Part shown: one piece after another, positions 1 to 11,347 of the stretch | Layout: every line of letters starts with the position of its first letter | Numbering within the stretch: position 1 is the first letter of the stretch | Assembly (NCBI RefSeq): GCF_042453785.1 | Contig: NC_091668.1 | Coordinates: 24,461,001-24,525,000 of the forward strand | Direction of reading: 5' to 3' | Length of the DNA stretch: 64,000 nucleotides | From: Malus domestica | Lineage: Eukaryota; Streptophyta; Magnoliopsida; Rosales; Rosaceae | The notes under the pieces: model-generated | The model's database searches: none | What the model was told of the DNA's origin: nothing | What the model saw: only the letters and a program-made list of their open reading frames with translations | Program-made: the position numbers and the translations under genes

Positions 1-1117
1 TACAATTGAGTTACAGTTGAGGGACCATTATTCCAATTGGGTTAAAGTTGATGGACAATTTCTACAATTTTTATATTTAGTTTTCCATATTTTCCCCTTG
101 ATTCTGACCTCACATGTGTGGCATGTTGCTCATTTTGATGGAAGTTTTAACGAAGTTGATGAAAATGACTATGGCTACACGTTTTGATGAGTTAAGAGCA
201 TCTCTCGTAGAGTCCCTAAAACAAATATAGGGACAACATGAATCTCCAATGGGTCGGAAAGTGAGTCCTTAAAGTATAGGGACTCACCACATAGTGTATG
301 TTATCACATATAAGGACTATATAAGGATAACCTTGAGTGGAAAACGGAGCCCACAATCTTGATCGAAGCTTTTAATGTTTTAATGCTTTTAATTAATTAA
401 AAATGGTTAACATAAACAAAAAAAATGTGCACATTGAGTGGAAGACAGGGTCACAATCTTAATTGAAGATTTTAAGCTTTTAATTTTAATGTTTTTGATT
501 AATTAAAAAAAAGTTAACATAAACACAAAATGTGCACCAAATCAAATTATCACATAAAATCATAAAAATTTCAAATTTAGGGATTCTACTAAAGGACTCT
601 ACTATTAGAGGCAATATTATTTAGGAACACAAAGATTCCCTTTAAGTTGCTAAATGAGTACTTAAAAGTGGTGGTGAGAGTCTCTAAATAGGGACTTTCA
701 TTGGAGATGCTATAAGGATCAATGATCATGGATTTTTAGTTGAGGGACATTGCTACAATTTTATCTTTTGTGTTTCACCCATTGTTTGAAAATATCAATG
801 GATATATTGCATGTCGATATTGGTTGCTTTCGATAGAAATAATGGAAATTCAAAATTAAACTTTAGGGATTGTCAAACATTGGTTTGGACAAAATATAAG
901 AATTTCTTTTATATTTAACCGATATGTCAGAAAATATCAATGAAACTTGTCGATTTTAGCTTAATCTTAAGCGTTTCTACCCTCTATTTCTATATCTTTC
1001 TCTAAATTTTTGGATATTTTCATAAAAATAACGACCGTATCAAAGAAATTTCAAACACTGGATTCACCACCCTCACACCACGCTCATAACCCACCTTATC
1101 CGGTGGTCTCACCCATG
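1..1117. other. intergenic DNA with MITE-like repeat
   Basis: No coding signal. The stretch is AT-rich and repetitive. Positions about 197-711 look like a short DNA transposon: the ends read AGCATCTC...GAGATGCT and the similarity continues inward over an AGTCCCT/AGGGACT pair. Inside it, about 333-430 is repeated imperfectly at about 436-533 (both start GAGTGGAA and end in ATGTGCAC). A phrase similar to TTGAGGGAC occurs on both sides (near 18 and 737), so the MITE may sit inside an older repeat. No clean target-site duplication is visible. Confidence 0.5.
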
Positions 1118-1365
1118 GCCCCATTTTGTGGGACACTGATTGTTTGCCCTCCCACTTCTGGTGCCATCCCGTGCCCTCATGTTTTGTGTGCTCACGGTTA
1201 AGCCACGTCAACATTTTATATTGTTTTTTTATAGAGATAATAAGACAAAAATAAATAGTAATATAAAATGTTGACGTGACTTAACCGTGACCACACGAAC
1301 ATGAGGGCACCGGAAATGGGAGGGCAGTCAATCCTTGTCACATTTTGTGTGCCACACCCTTCCTC
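1118..1365. repeat. foldback (inverted-repeat) element
   Basis: The arm from about 1118 to 1222 pairs with the reverse complement of about 1259-1365. Matching stretches include TGCCCTCCCA, TGCCCTCATG, TCACGGTTAAG and CACGTCAACATTTTATATT. A short AT-rich loop of about 35 bp separates the arms. It looks like a foldback MITE. The transcript would form a long hairpin of about 100 bp, but expression is unknown. The small ORFs on both strands are only shadows of the arms. Confidence 0.75.
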
Positions 1366-1395
1366 CTAAGACTTTATTTTGGCACTTCTGAATCT

Positions 1396-1397
<2 letters not shown>

Positions 1398-1454
<57 letters not shown>

Positions 1455-1541
1455 TTCTTGTTTGAGATCCGACTATAAGAGAGAGAGAGAGAGCCTTCTT
1501 CTTGTTCCGACTATAAGAGAGAGAGAGAGAGAGAGAGAGAG
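1398..1541. repeat. (GA)n microsatellite cluster
   Basis: Three pure or nearly pure AG runs (about 1398-1451, 1480-1492 and 1516-1541) are separated by copies of a GCCTTCTT-containing spacer. The spacer TTCTTGTTTGAGATCCGA is itself repeated nearby at about 1546 and 1577, so the block is a small composite satellite. The low-complexity Leu/Ser ORF on the minus strand is an artefact of this repeat. Confidence 0.9.
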
Positions 1542-1744
1542 CCTTCTTCTTGTTTGAGATCCGAGCTATACAATCTTCTTCTTGTTTGAGATCCGAGCTA
1601 TACAGAGTGTCACTCACACCCACTGTATTTTTTAACTCATCCATTCGGTATATATTGTTATTCTTTTTCACTGCTAGAAGTTCATGGGAAGTGATGGAGA
1701 TCGAGTCATTGTTTATAATCAATAGAATTCATGTTCCGTCTTAA

Positions 1745-2690
1745 TTAATTTGAATCACGCTTGCATTATTATTGACTAATTGAGTAGTTGTAAATAATCT
1801 TTCATATATACCCTTTCTACTTTTTTTATGGTAATTAATGAAAGATTAAATAGGAAGGGATATATATGGAAGATTAAATAGTAGGATACCAATTAAGTAC
1901 TAAAAAATAGGAAGGGGTGTGAGAAAAATAGTTAAGGGTGTGTGAAAATCACAAACCCTTGAGAATCTGCTTGTATATTATTTTGTATCTTATGCGACAA
2001 GAGATAATCAGGAGATAATTACGAATCTTTAATAATACTCCGATTACTAATTAGCTTGATCTCGTGATAATCAGCCTTGTAAACAAGTTGTGTATCTATT
2101 TATTTCTTGCGTGAAGATAGACACAAATAGATATACAATTTACAATCGAAAATAATAGTAGTCTTCTATAAAACTCGGCTTAAAATTGCATTTACTAGGA
2201 ATGGTTCTATCCACACGTTATTTGTTACCTTCCATACACTTCTCTTAATTTGTGGCAATTGTATTGAATCGAATAAATTGACAGAATGTATGAGAAAAGT
2301 TAAAATGAATGTGTGAAGAGGTGCTAGACGTTGAAAACTAAAGACCTTGAGATTCACCATTTCATTAAATAATTTAACTTATAAGTAACATCCTTTGACT
2401 GACAAAACCAACTGGAAAGAGTTTTCTAACAAGACCTAAGTGAGAAAGTAAGCTGAAAACTGTTAATTAAAATGTTAGAGTATCTTTAAAGGAGATGTTA
2501 AATTCAAATAATAAATTTCAATTTGATGATTGATTTGGCAATTTGATATATTGTCAATATTTTCCTTCTACTGAATATGCCACAATTTATTGCTTCATTA
2601 ATGTTTTTTTCAAACAAAAAGAATAAAAGTCGGATTTGGATCCACTAAAAGCCCACAGCCATCGATCAAAAATAAGAATTCCACGTGGCA
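1745..2690. other. intergenic, no gene seen
   Basis: AT-rich DNA with only short, non-conserved ORFs. I see no recognisable gene or element. Confidence 0.5.
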
Positions 2691-2739
2691 CAAGATCGGG
2701 GTCCAGTCCACCCTTTTCGTGGATTTGGATCCTTTTTGA

Positions 2740-3965
2740 GGCAACTGGTCATGATCTTCCTTACCAGTGTTTATGGACTGTTGGATAAAAATCCAACGGC
2801 TACAAACAAGAAAGCCCTCTAAAAGTTATAATAATTGTAGCTGTTGGATAAAAATTCAACTGTCCACGAACAATGGTTAGGAGGATCCTGTTGGAGATAT
2901 GTCAACAATCTGTGATAAATTTGTATATGCTAATAAATAATAAAATGCAAACAGTGTATGAACAATGAAATAATATTTAACAGAAATATTGAAGATCGAG
3001 GCTTGCATACCGTAATGTCCTTGAAACAGAAATTTCGCCCCTACTCAGTGTTTGTAGTTTTATCGACGTTTGCTTCACCAGGATTCAACGATCAAGTCAG
3101 AATTCCAGCACCGGAAAACTTGGCTTCTGACGAATTTTTGTGTGGTTTTCTCAGTAAGGATATTTGTGATTGTAGAAGAAGAATGTTGATTTTCTGTGTT
3201 ATAAATGTCATGCAGATGGATGTATATATAATATGATTATGCATGTTCACAACAGGTATGAGGAAGGGATGCATCTTTTCGGAGACATCTTCTCAGATGG
3301 GTGTTTTCTTTTTGCGTTCTTTCGTACTTCAGACTTCATCTGAAAGGATGAGTCTGTTGATAAAATAATAATAAAATAATTAATTAATTAAATTCGAAAT
3401 TAATTAAAAATAATTAATTAAATCAGAAAATAATTAATTAAAGTATTTAATTATTAGAGCTCGAGCCCCAAGGCCCATATTTTAATAATTAATTATATAT
3501 TAATTAGTACACCCCAAAGCCTAACCTTAAGGATGAGCCAAACTTTATTCTCCAAGGTCCATCACTCAAATCATTTTTTATAAAAGACAAAGCCTTATAA
3601 AGTGAGGGAACCTTGTGGTGGTGAGCAATGTGGGATTATGAAATTCTACTCAAAATTTCCAACATATCCCGACCAGTTGCCTCGGAGAGGATCCAAATCC
3701 CTTTTTCGTGCCTATCGTGCAATGAATCAGGATCCTCTCCTGAGCTTAGGAGGCTCCTTTTCGTGCCTCTTGTGCAATGAATCAAGATCCTTTCTTGAGC
3801 TTCTAAGCAAATCACACGGTCTGTTGGACCAAAATCCAACGGCTACAATTATTACTTTTAGAGGGATCTCCTATTTATAACCATTGGATTTTGATCTAAC
3901 AACCCATGCGATTTTCTCATAAGGCTCAGTCTCCTACGCTCAGGAGAGGATCCTAATCCCAATTT
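2740..3965. repeat. two related foldback repeats
   Basis: Two imperfect inverted repeats lie at about 2740-2895 and about 3684-3962. Both carry the core CTGTTGGA..AAAATCCAACGGCTACAA in one arm and its complement in the other, flanked by GGATCCTCTCCT-like arms. They are probably copies of one MITE family. Between them (2900-3680) is AT-rich sequence, including TTAATTAA-rich tracts at 3377-3440, with no gene. Small ORFs here are not conserved. Confidence 0.55.
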
Positions 3966-4426
3966 CATATCATCTCTAGAAAATCTCATTTGGTCTCCTG
4001 CTATTAGCAATAATAAATTATTTTCTAAACTAGATTGAGATGGCATGCAAGGCCCACTCTATCTTTATCATACTTAATTCTCAAATATTAGAAAACTCAT
4101 ATTGGCTTTGAACTTTGGGTAAATACTTAAAAGCAATTACATTATTCACCTGATTAACTTATCACACAATGCAATGGTTGATACATGCACAAATATCGCG
4201 TTGAATACGCATTTGAGAGATATACATGGTTTTCTTAATAGGTCTGAAAATTTGGATGTAGTTCACAACTCAAATTTTCGAAGCATCGTTGAGTTTCCAT
4301 AAACTGATGCTTAAAAATATTGAAACCTCATTTTGAACAGTATTTCTGGAGGCCGTACGGTTGCTTCAACATTTTCATAAGCTGCATTGGATCATTTTAC
4401 ATGAGTTTTTCTAACATGCTTGTTAG

Positions 4427-4899
4427 GCCATCTTCAACCGAAGGAGGGCCAAAAGACTTACTCTAGCCCTATAGCCCTCCAAGAATTATATTTTAATGAA
4501 CAATGTCAAATCATATTTCATATCATCTCAAACCAAGGGGCCAAAGGACCATATGCCAAACATAATTTATTATTTCAATTTAAATGCTACAACAACTTAA
4601 ATTTAAATACTACAACTTAAATTTATGTGAGAAATGGTATAGGAATGACTTAGGTATTTATAGGAAAAAATTTATAATTTTTTATTACTTTTAAAAAAAA
4701 AATTATGAGGAATTTTTTTTTAAATCTAGCGGCTATTGGCGTCAACATGATGACGGTAGCCGTTGGATTTGAATTATTTGGGTCGGCCTGGGGCTAGCTA
4801 GCTGGCTCATTTGGGCCAGTCGGTTGGCCTGATTTGGTGTTTTTGGCCCGGTGAGGTCCATGAGCCCTTTGGCCTAGTCATCGGTTGGAGACGGTTTTC
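4427..4899. mobile_element. MITE-like element
   Basis: The left end reads GGCCATCTTCAACCGA and continues GGAGGGCCAAAAG. The reverse complement of the right end reads ACCGTCTCCAACCGATGA and continues AGGCCAAAGG, so the element has terminal inverted repeats of about 35 bp with mismatches. The interior is AT-rich with a small hairpin near 4723-4768 around a GCGGCTATTG/GTAGCCGTTG pair. There is no coding capacity. The exact family and target-site duplication could not be settled by eye. Confidence 0.5.
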
Positions 4900-5677
4900 A
4901 TGTCATTTCGGACTATTTTTAGCCATATAACTCTCTGGCCGGATCGGTTAGTGATAGCCTTATATATCCATTTGGAATTTTGTTTTCCAGCCATATGTTT
5001 GGGAATGGGGAAATTTGTTAAATATTGAGAATCCCAGTCCATGATTTGTGTTATAGGTAAATCAAGTGCACTCTCACTGCCAAAATTTGGAGATGCCAAA
5101 AACCAATTAACAAAATGTCACTGCATGCAACAAAATGTTGCACTTCACATGAACTGGTACTTCTAATTGATGCTCCTAGCTAGGACCCGTTTAATCGCAA
5201 TTTGTAGTATTCACTCTTGTTTATTCAGTCATGTCTTTGCTTGGTTTGTAATCACATATTTTCGTTTTTTAATCGGTTTTATATATAATATTTTTAATAT
5301 GACTTTGCTAGTTGTTTATTAGTTAGATTGTGTATTTTCATTTCAAATTATCATGTTAGGAGTGGCTCGATGAGTAATTAAACCTAAGGGAATTGGATGA
5401 TGCATGTAAAACACAACTTAACAATACGCTATGTCAGAACTAACTGCCATTACTTTGCTAATCAACAAGTAATTTGGAAATGATTTTACCAAGGGTTGAA
5501 GAGTTTGACTTTTATGGAGAGAATCGATTGCGAGCTTGTGAAATAAGCACTATAGAACTCCAACGAAAGCGATGCAAATAGGATTAGGATCAGTATCTTC
5601 AATCTTATATTCAAGGTAGGCTTGAAATAGGAATTGGTGATCAATGTTTTTGCATCAAACAACACTATCGCCTACAA
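4900..5677. other. intergenic, no gene seen
   Basis: AT-rich DNA between two transposon remnants, with short ORFs only. I see nothing recognisable. Confidence 0.5.
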
Positions 5678-5685
5678 TTAGTTTC

Positions 5686-6831
5686 CAGTGGCGAAGCTAG
5701 AAATTTTCGAGGGGAGGGGCGGGATTTCAAAGGGTAAAAGGTTCTAAAAAATTTAGACAACCAAATAGTGGACAATATTAATGTTTGTTATAATCCGTAC
5801 CTATCAAATGACTAAAATGGCCCTGGTGATGGTGTCTTGAATAAATATAGGTTGAGTTGTGACTTTTGGGAAGAGCAAAATGATAAAATGTTGTCATATT
5901 TGATAATCATTAACTCTCTATTGCACATTTCAAGAATGATCAGGAGAAAGCTACTACGCCTTTTGTTTTTTAGTTCCAGTTTATAAAGAGAAGCACTTGT
6001 TATACTTGCTCATTCACTTATTTGAATTCCTTGTACAGTTTGTTTTACAAACCAAATTCTATATGTATTAGTCCTATATATAGTTCTTTTAAACACCAGA
6101 GTGCTCCCAAATCTTATATGGTTTAAGATCATAAATTCATGAATTTCATTATAAGAACTGATTAATAAAAAAGTCCAAATTAAAAGAAACAAAAAGGAGA
6201 GAGGAATAAAAAGAAAAATTTAGCGCAATAATGCTTAAATAATAATAAGTTGTTTATTTTTGCAGGTTTTTTTTTTAACTGTTTTACTTAGGGATGCATT
6301 GCACCTTTGCTCTGACTGGAGGTTGAAAAGCAAAAGGTCACAGAGAGGGCCGTGGATCTGCTGTCCCCTAAGTACATGTCTCATCTCTAATTACATCCAT
6401 CAACTTAGCCAGAATTTAACACTGTTAAATTTAATATATAAAAATAAAATAAAAACATCAACAATAAAATAAAACCCCACCACCAACTGGAGAGTCAAGA
6501 CTTTCTTCCTCCCCTCCAATACCACGACCTCCTTAGCCCCAATCCAACCCATCAGCGGCAACCACCCCACATCGCCATGACCTAGCCTCCTTAGATCAGG
6601 TATCATGGTCGTCAGTGGGTGCCTTGGTGGCGTCAATCTCGTCAGTTTTAGTCAACCAGAAGATTCTGGAAGAGAGACAGCAGCAGCAGTAGAAACAGAA
6701 CCGGACAACAGCAACAACAGAATCAGTCGGGTTTTCCGGCGAGGGGAGGGGCTGGACCGCGCTCCAGGAGTGTTTTTCCGGCGAGGGGAGGGGCAACCGC
6801 CACTCCTCGCCCTCACGTGGCTTCGCCACTG
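5686..6831. mobile_element. non-autonomous hAT-type element with 8-bp TSD
   Basis: The left end is CAGTGGCGAAGCTAG and the right end is CTTCGCCACTG, a terminal inverted repeat beginning CAGTGGCGAAGC as in many plant hAT elements. The 8 bases before it (5678-5685, TTAGTTTC) are repeated exactly after it (6832-6839), the TSD length typical of hAT. The element is 1,146 bp. It has no transposase. A TTCCGGCGAGGGGAGGGGC block occurs twice near the right end (about 6734 and 6776). Related GAGGGGAGGGGC sequence lies just inside the left end. The overlapping ORFs of 70-85 codons show no known domain. Confidence 0.88.
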
Positions 6832-6839
6832 TTAGTTTC

Positions 6840-7464
6840 TCCCAATACCTCAAATAAAAGGATTTACAATTACTGCAAGTGGTGGATTGCTACGGTGATT
6901 AGTGTCTTCCTCCATTATATTATGTGTTCAAACTGCCCCTCCTTAATGTAATTTAGAGTACGAATGTCACTCGTATTAAAAACAAATTTTACTAATAGAA
7001 TCATTATGCTTTCAAGCAAAAACATATGCTAAATGGTCATACTATTCTTACCTGCATGCATCACTCTCATATAAATGTAATGAAAATAAACCCAACGCAG
7101 GGGGCTGGTGGAACCCTCCACAGCCCAATAGAAAGCTGTACCTGTACCTGTTTCTTACAGAAGGTAAAGCAGACTTGTTGAGAAGAAACATGAAATCTCA
7201 GGCATGATCCAAAATATGCTTAATTCATCCTATTGAACAAATTGGCTTCATACATCTCATATCTGATGGACGTTGTAAACTAATAGGATCGGAAACCGAC
7301 GTCGTGAGACTGTCGATCACAATGTAGTGTGGAAGAAAGTTGTACTACAAATAGATTAATCAAAAGATCAACAAAACTAGTGCATTTACAACTTTGATTA
7401 CAGTATCATTCTAAACCACTCGAACTTCAAAGATAGATCCTTGTGAATGATAAAATTCTACATC
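6840..7464. other. intergenic, 3' side of the F-box gene
   Basis: No gene recognised. This stretch would contain the 3' UTR of the minus-strand F-box gene that ends at 7465. Confidence 0.45.
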
Positions 7465-9881
7465 TTAGGGAAATTCAACCTCGCATGTGTTCGAACCCTG
7501 ATGAAACATCAAAAACTTCTTGTATAATTCCTTCCTTGTACACAAAAGACCACGACAGGTATGTATTGTCATTCTTTTCAAAACCCTTCCATTTTCTAGC
7601 AAAAACTTTGCCACTTCCATCTCATGCGGCCTTCCCATTAATCTTGTTATACAGATAGTCTTGAGGTGCGTCAGCAAACAACTAGGCACAAAATCTGGCG
7701 GATTCCATCGAACCTTTGGCAACTTGAATTGAAAATGTGGGTATTCTCGTACCAGTTCAGATTCAAAACCACAACTACTGAAGACCTGACAGTGATTTAA
7801 AAGAATGAATGAAATGAGAATCCTTAAGGTGATGTTTGGATAAGAGTTTTCCAAGTCCCAACAGATTGATGTCAACTTATGACGTAGTGGATCATAAAAT
7901 GTTATTCGGAGGGGATTAGAAAAGCCTTCCATGAGCATTACAAGGGCATGTGAGGGGTTTGTAGATGACACCTCCCAAGTAGGGATTAGCAAATCCCTCT
8001 CATATGCCTACGTAATGATCATGGAGCGTTTTTCTAATCCCTTCTATGTTGCATTTTGTGGTCCCTTCTTTAATAACTTGACATCAATCCCTTGGAACTA
8101 GGAAAACCCTCGTCCAAAAACTCAGCCTAAGAGCTGCAAGTTGGTGTTACGTAGCATAAATCTATATATGTCTTACATCAAAGTCTAAGACAAGATATTC
8201 CAGAACAGGTGATCTCTGGAGGAACTCTACCCACCAAGAATCGCAAGTATTAAGAACTAGCTTCAGTTGGCTCAAATTAGCAAAAGCAGGCAGCTGACAG
8301 ACCTTCGTAAAAAATAGAGTATTAGAAAGTAGAGTAGTAGTTAAAACATTTACTAATGCATCTTATACAATTTCTAACTATAAGGGCGACCCCAAGCCAA
8401 CAAGGCTCCCCACTTTGTGAGGGTCGGAGGGAACGTCTCGTATGTAGCCTTACCCTTGCTTTGCAAAGAGACTGTTTCCATGACTCGAACCCGTGACATT
8501 TCGGTCACAAAGGAGCAACCTTTTTGTTGCGCCAAAGTTCGCCCTCACAATTTCCAACTATAAATAAACAAAGTAGAGGGCTGCAAGTAACAAACACCAT
8601 GGCTGGTGAAAAATGATAAGAATTATCAATAGGGCAAGTAGAATGGACGATGAAAGGATGCTATGATGTGTCAATCCCTTGTGTAGTTTAGGATATTATG
8701 GAAGAAAAGATGCAAAAACTTTTCCTCATTGGGTCTTGAGTGAAAAAGGGTAAAAAAGACAATAATATTCACAATTACAAAACTGTTTAAATTCAACCTA
8801 TCCAATTTGAAGGAAATGAAAGTCATAGGCCCTTCCTTCTTTGCAGAAAATATGCAGCATCTATATTTTCTTGCCCCTTTGTCAACCACCCTCTTCTTTC
8901 CTTCTCAAATATAATCCTCTCTACCAAACATATTGTAAGAAACAAGAGCACACTTACCTCCAAACAATGCGCCGCAAGAGACAAACATTTAACGTTACAA
9001 ATTTGTAGCAGAAGAGTAGTTACGCGGCTAGCATGGACAGGACATTCACAAGCAAAATGTTCATCGAAATGAATAGTGGCTTTGACCAGGGATTTTGCAT
9101 TCTCCAATACACAATTTGACAAGAAAATCTGCTCGTAATCAAAGTTTTCAAGCTTTGGTGCATCAATGAAAAAATTTCACTCGTTATTCATAGCCAAATC
9201 ACAAACATCTCCTAAATCAGGGGCAGTTTCCAAATCCATTCTTAAGATCTTCGGTCCAAGTGCAGAGATATTGAAATTCCAAACTTCATGTTCTCCAACA
9301 ACTCCATGTATAGTTAAATCTTCAACTGCACGGCAGCGAGACAAAAAAATTTCTATCAATTCGTTATCAGGATACCTAACTGCAACAGAAAGGCTTTTGA
9401 GACTTGGTAAGCACCATGACGTAGGCGTATTGGTAACAAAACTTGACATCAACTTCAAAACCCTGAGTGTTTTGCACATGAAAAGGCTTTTAGGCAACTC
9501 AAAAATATTCTGCTCATGTGGTTCAACACAAAGATCAAGTTCAGCAACATTACGCATAATGGCTGTGCGAATCCAAGCATCAATACGAGGGAAATCCCCC
9601 ATACAGTGACAATCAAGACGAAAATTTTCAATGTCGGATGAGCCACGGAAGAGAAGTACACGATCAACAAACATCGTAGAACCATGATAGTTGGGAAAAT
9701 CCTCATTGTCCAAATCTATACTGGGAACAGCGGCCCACATGTTCTTCCATCTTGTAGACAAAACATTAGTCCTCACAGAATATTTTGTTGGAAGAAAGGA
9801 AAGTATGTGACAAAGAACTGAAACCGGTAAGTCACTGATCCTATCTTTAAGTCTTGAAGCACGCTTGGACTTCGAACCCAT
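7465..9881 (-). pseudogene. F-box/LRR/FBD protein gene with an in-frame stop
   Basis: Plant FBD-type F-box proteins are expected to be substrate adaptors of SCF ubiquitin ligases. Three coding exons can be drawn: 9881-8958, 8293-8177 and 7785-7465. All have GT/AG borders and phase-0 junctions, giving 453 codons when the stop is read through. Residues about 13-50 are an F-box (RISDLPVSVLCHILSFLPTK). LRR-like segments follow (LPAFANLSQLKLVL in exon 2). Exon 3 carries an FBD domain (VPSCLLTHLKTICI, then MEVAKFLLENGRVLKRMTI). The codon at 9179-9177 is TGA. Family-like sequence (FFIDAPKLENF, then NAKSLVKATIHF) continues in the same frame after it. As read, the product is 234 aa and lacks the FBD half. 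It is either a recent pseudogene, a truncated allele or a base error. Intron 1 contains a SINE. Confidence 0.85.
8383..8546 (-). mobile_element. tRNA-derived SINE in F-box intron 1
   Basis: On the minus strand the element starts GAGGGCGAACTTTGGCGC. It has a pol III B-box-like GGTTCGAGTCA at 8491-8481 and ends near GGGGTCGCCCT. It is flanked by a 16-bp target-site duplication with one mismatch: ACAATTTCTAACTATA at 8367-8382 and ACAATTTCCAACTATA at 8547-8562. The size of about 164 bp, the internal promoter box and the long TSD are those of a plant tRNA-derived SINE. It is not a functional tRNA gene, as there is no cloverleaf. Confidence 0.85.
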
Positions 9882-9899
9882 TTATAATTTTGATATCTT

Positions 9900-11170
9900 C
9901 AGACGCTTCTCTACCTAAAATTTCATATGTTTTCTGTATTAGTTACATGAAACAAAAGCATAGCAAAATATAAGTCTCACTACATTTGAATCGAAAACTA
10001 AATGGTAAACAAAAACTCCTAGGCTCTGTTTGGTTACAGAGAAAATTAAGGTCAATATACGAAATCCAAATGTATTCTCCAAATACTTCAATTCATAATT
10101 TTCCAAGGAATTGCCAACAGTATTATTTTTCCCCTTTATCAATAAAATTCTTGAAACCCCTGTTCATAATGAAGAGAAGTTTACAGAAATTATTACTTGC
10201 TGCAGACCTAGACAAAGATAAAGCTCAAATTTTCTATCTATATTTTTGCCTCTGACAGTTTTCTTGGTAACCAAACAGATGGTAAGGGTTTCAAAGGTGG
10301 AAAGAAGTACCTGGAAACTGATATGAGCTTCTGAGGTGACCAGAAAGATGCTAGTGTAACCAGTGAATAGTTGTAAGACCTGATTGGTTGCCGAGAAACG
10401 GAGGGAAAATGGTATGAAATGGGTAGAAGGATAAAGAGCATTCCCCAAACGGCGCAGCTGCAACTCTCAAATGGAAAACCGAAGTCTGAACCTTTCCCAC
10501 GCTTTTCTCCTTTTTGTCCTTGTGTATAATTTCAAGAAGAGAGAAAATAAACGAATTTATGTCGTCTAATACTACTGTCTAGTGTCACATAATATTACGG
10601 TTAGTGATATTTCTTTCATTTGTAAGTGAGGGATCTTATATTCGATTCTCGTTAAAGGCCAAATTGAACCATATTATTATGGTAAGCTCATTATAAGGAT
10701 TAGCTCACTCTCTTACCCCTTTAGTTAATATTATCATTTGTTAAAAAAAATAAAAATAAAAATTTAGCGATCTAGTGGTATTCCTCTTGACTTGTAAATT
10801 TGAAGTCTTAAATTCAATTCTTGTCAAAGCCAAATTCAAATCTCATTATTACTAATCCATTATGAGACTAAGCTCACTCTTCCCTTTAATGTAGATAATA
10901 TCAAATGAAAAAAAAAACCTAATTTCAACATGCTAGGCCCAATCCACAAAAAAATATAGGGAACTTTAATTAAAAACTTCTGGTATTGTTCATTTTAATG
11001 AAAAATCACATTTTTACACTAAAAATTCAATCATAATACTATTCATTTTATCATTTATTTTGTCATCATCGGTGAAATTCAAAGTTTTTAAACTATTTTC
11101 ATTAGTTTTAAAAAAAAAAAAAATATGTTACGCCCAAATGGTAATCTGTTTCCGGCTCGGTTGAAATACA
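9900..11170. other. divergent intergenic region with SINE-like repeats
   Basis: This region lies between the F-box gene (-) and CUTA (+). On the minus strand, TTTTAG just upstream of the F-box ATG could be a 5'-UTR intron acceptor, so part of 9900-10460 may be leader. About 10594-10753 and 10764-10917 resemble each other: each has CTTGTAA/TTTGTAA, a TTCGATTCTCG- or TTCAATTCTTG-type B-box-like motif, and an ATATCATTTGTTAAAAA- or A-rich 3' tail. They look like old SINE copies. A similar copy lies at about 19448-19575. Confidence 0.4.
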
Positions 11171-11174
11171 ATTT

Positions 11175-11188
11175 GGCCCAATGGCCCA
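11175..11188. promoter_or_regulatory. paired site II (TGGGCC) elements upstream of CUTA
   Basis: GGCCCA occurs twice, 8 bp apart (11175-11180 and 11183-11188), about 160-170 bp before the CUTA ATG. On the other strand these are TGGGCC, the site II motif bound by TCP-family factors in many plant housekeeping and organelle-related promoters. The role here is inferred from motif and position only. Confidence 0.5.
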
Positions 11189-11347
11189 AATCTAAGAAGG
11201 AGAACCGCCTCTCCCAAAGGAAAAATAGAATTGCTTGGCTGCTGGGATTATGTTATCCCGCGTTAGAGCATCAAGTAACGAATCCCAAACAGGCTGAATG
11301 ATGACGCCTAACAAAATTATACATACCCACCCACTGCTCCTTCACAA

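Noticed and set aside
1366-1722. 118-codon minus-strand ORF rich in Ser and Leu
   Set aside because: It is the translation of the (GA)n microsatellite and has no conserved sequence.
10164-10463. 99-codon minus-strand ORF upstream of the F-box gene
   Set aside because: No recognisable domain; it lies in probable leader or promoter DNA, and GTTTGGTTACC-type repeats explain part of it.
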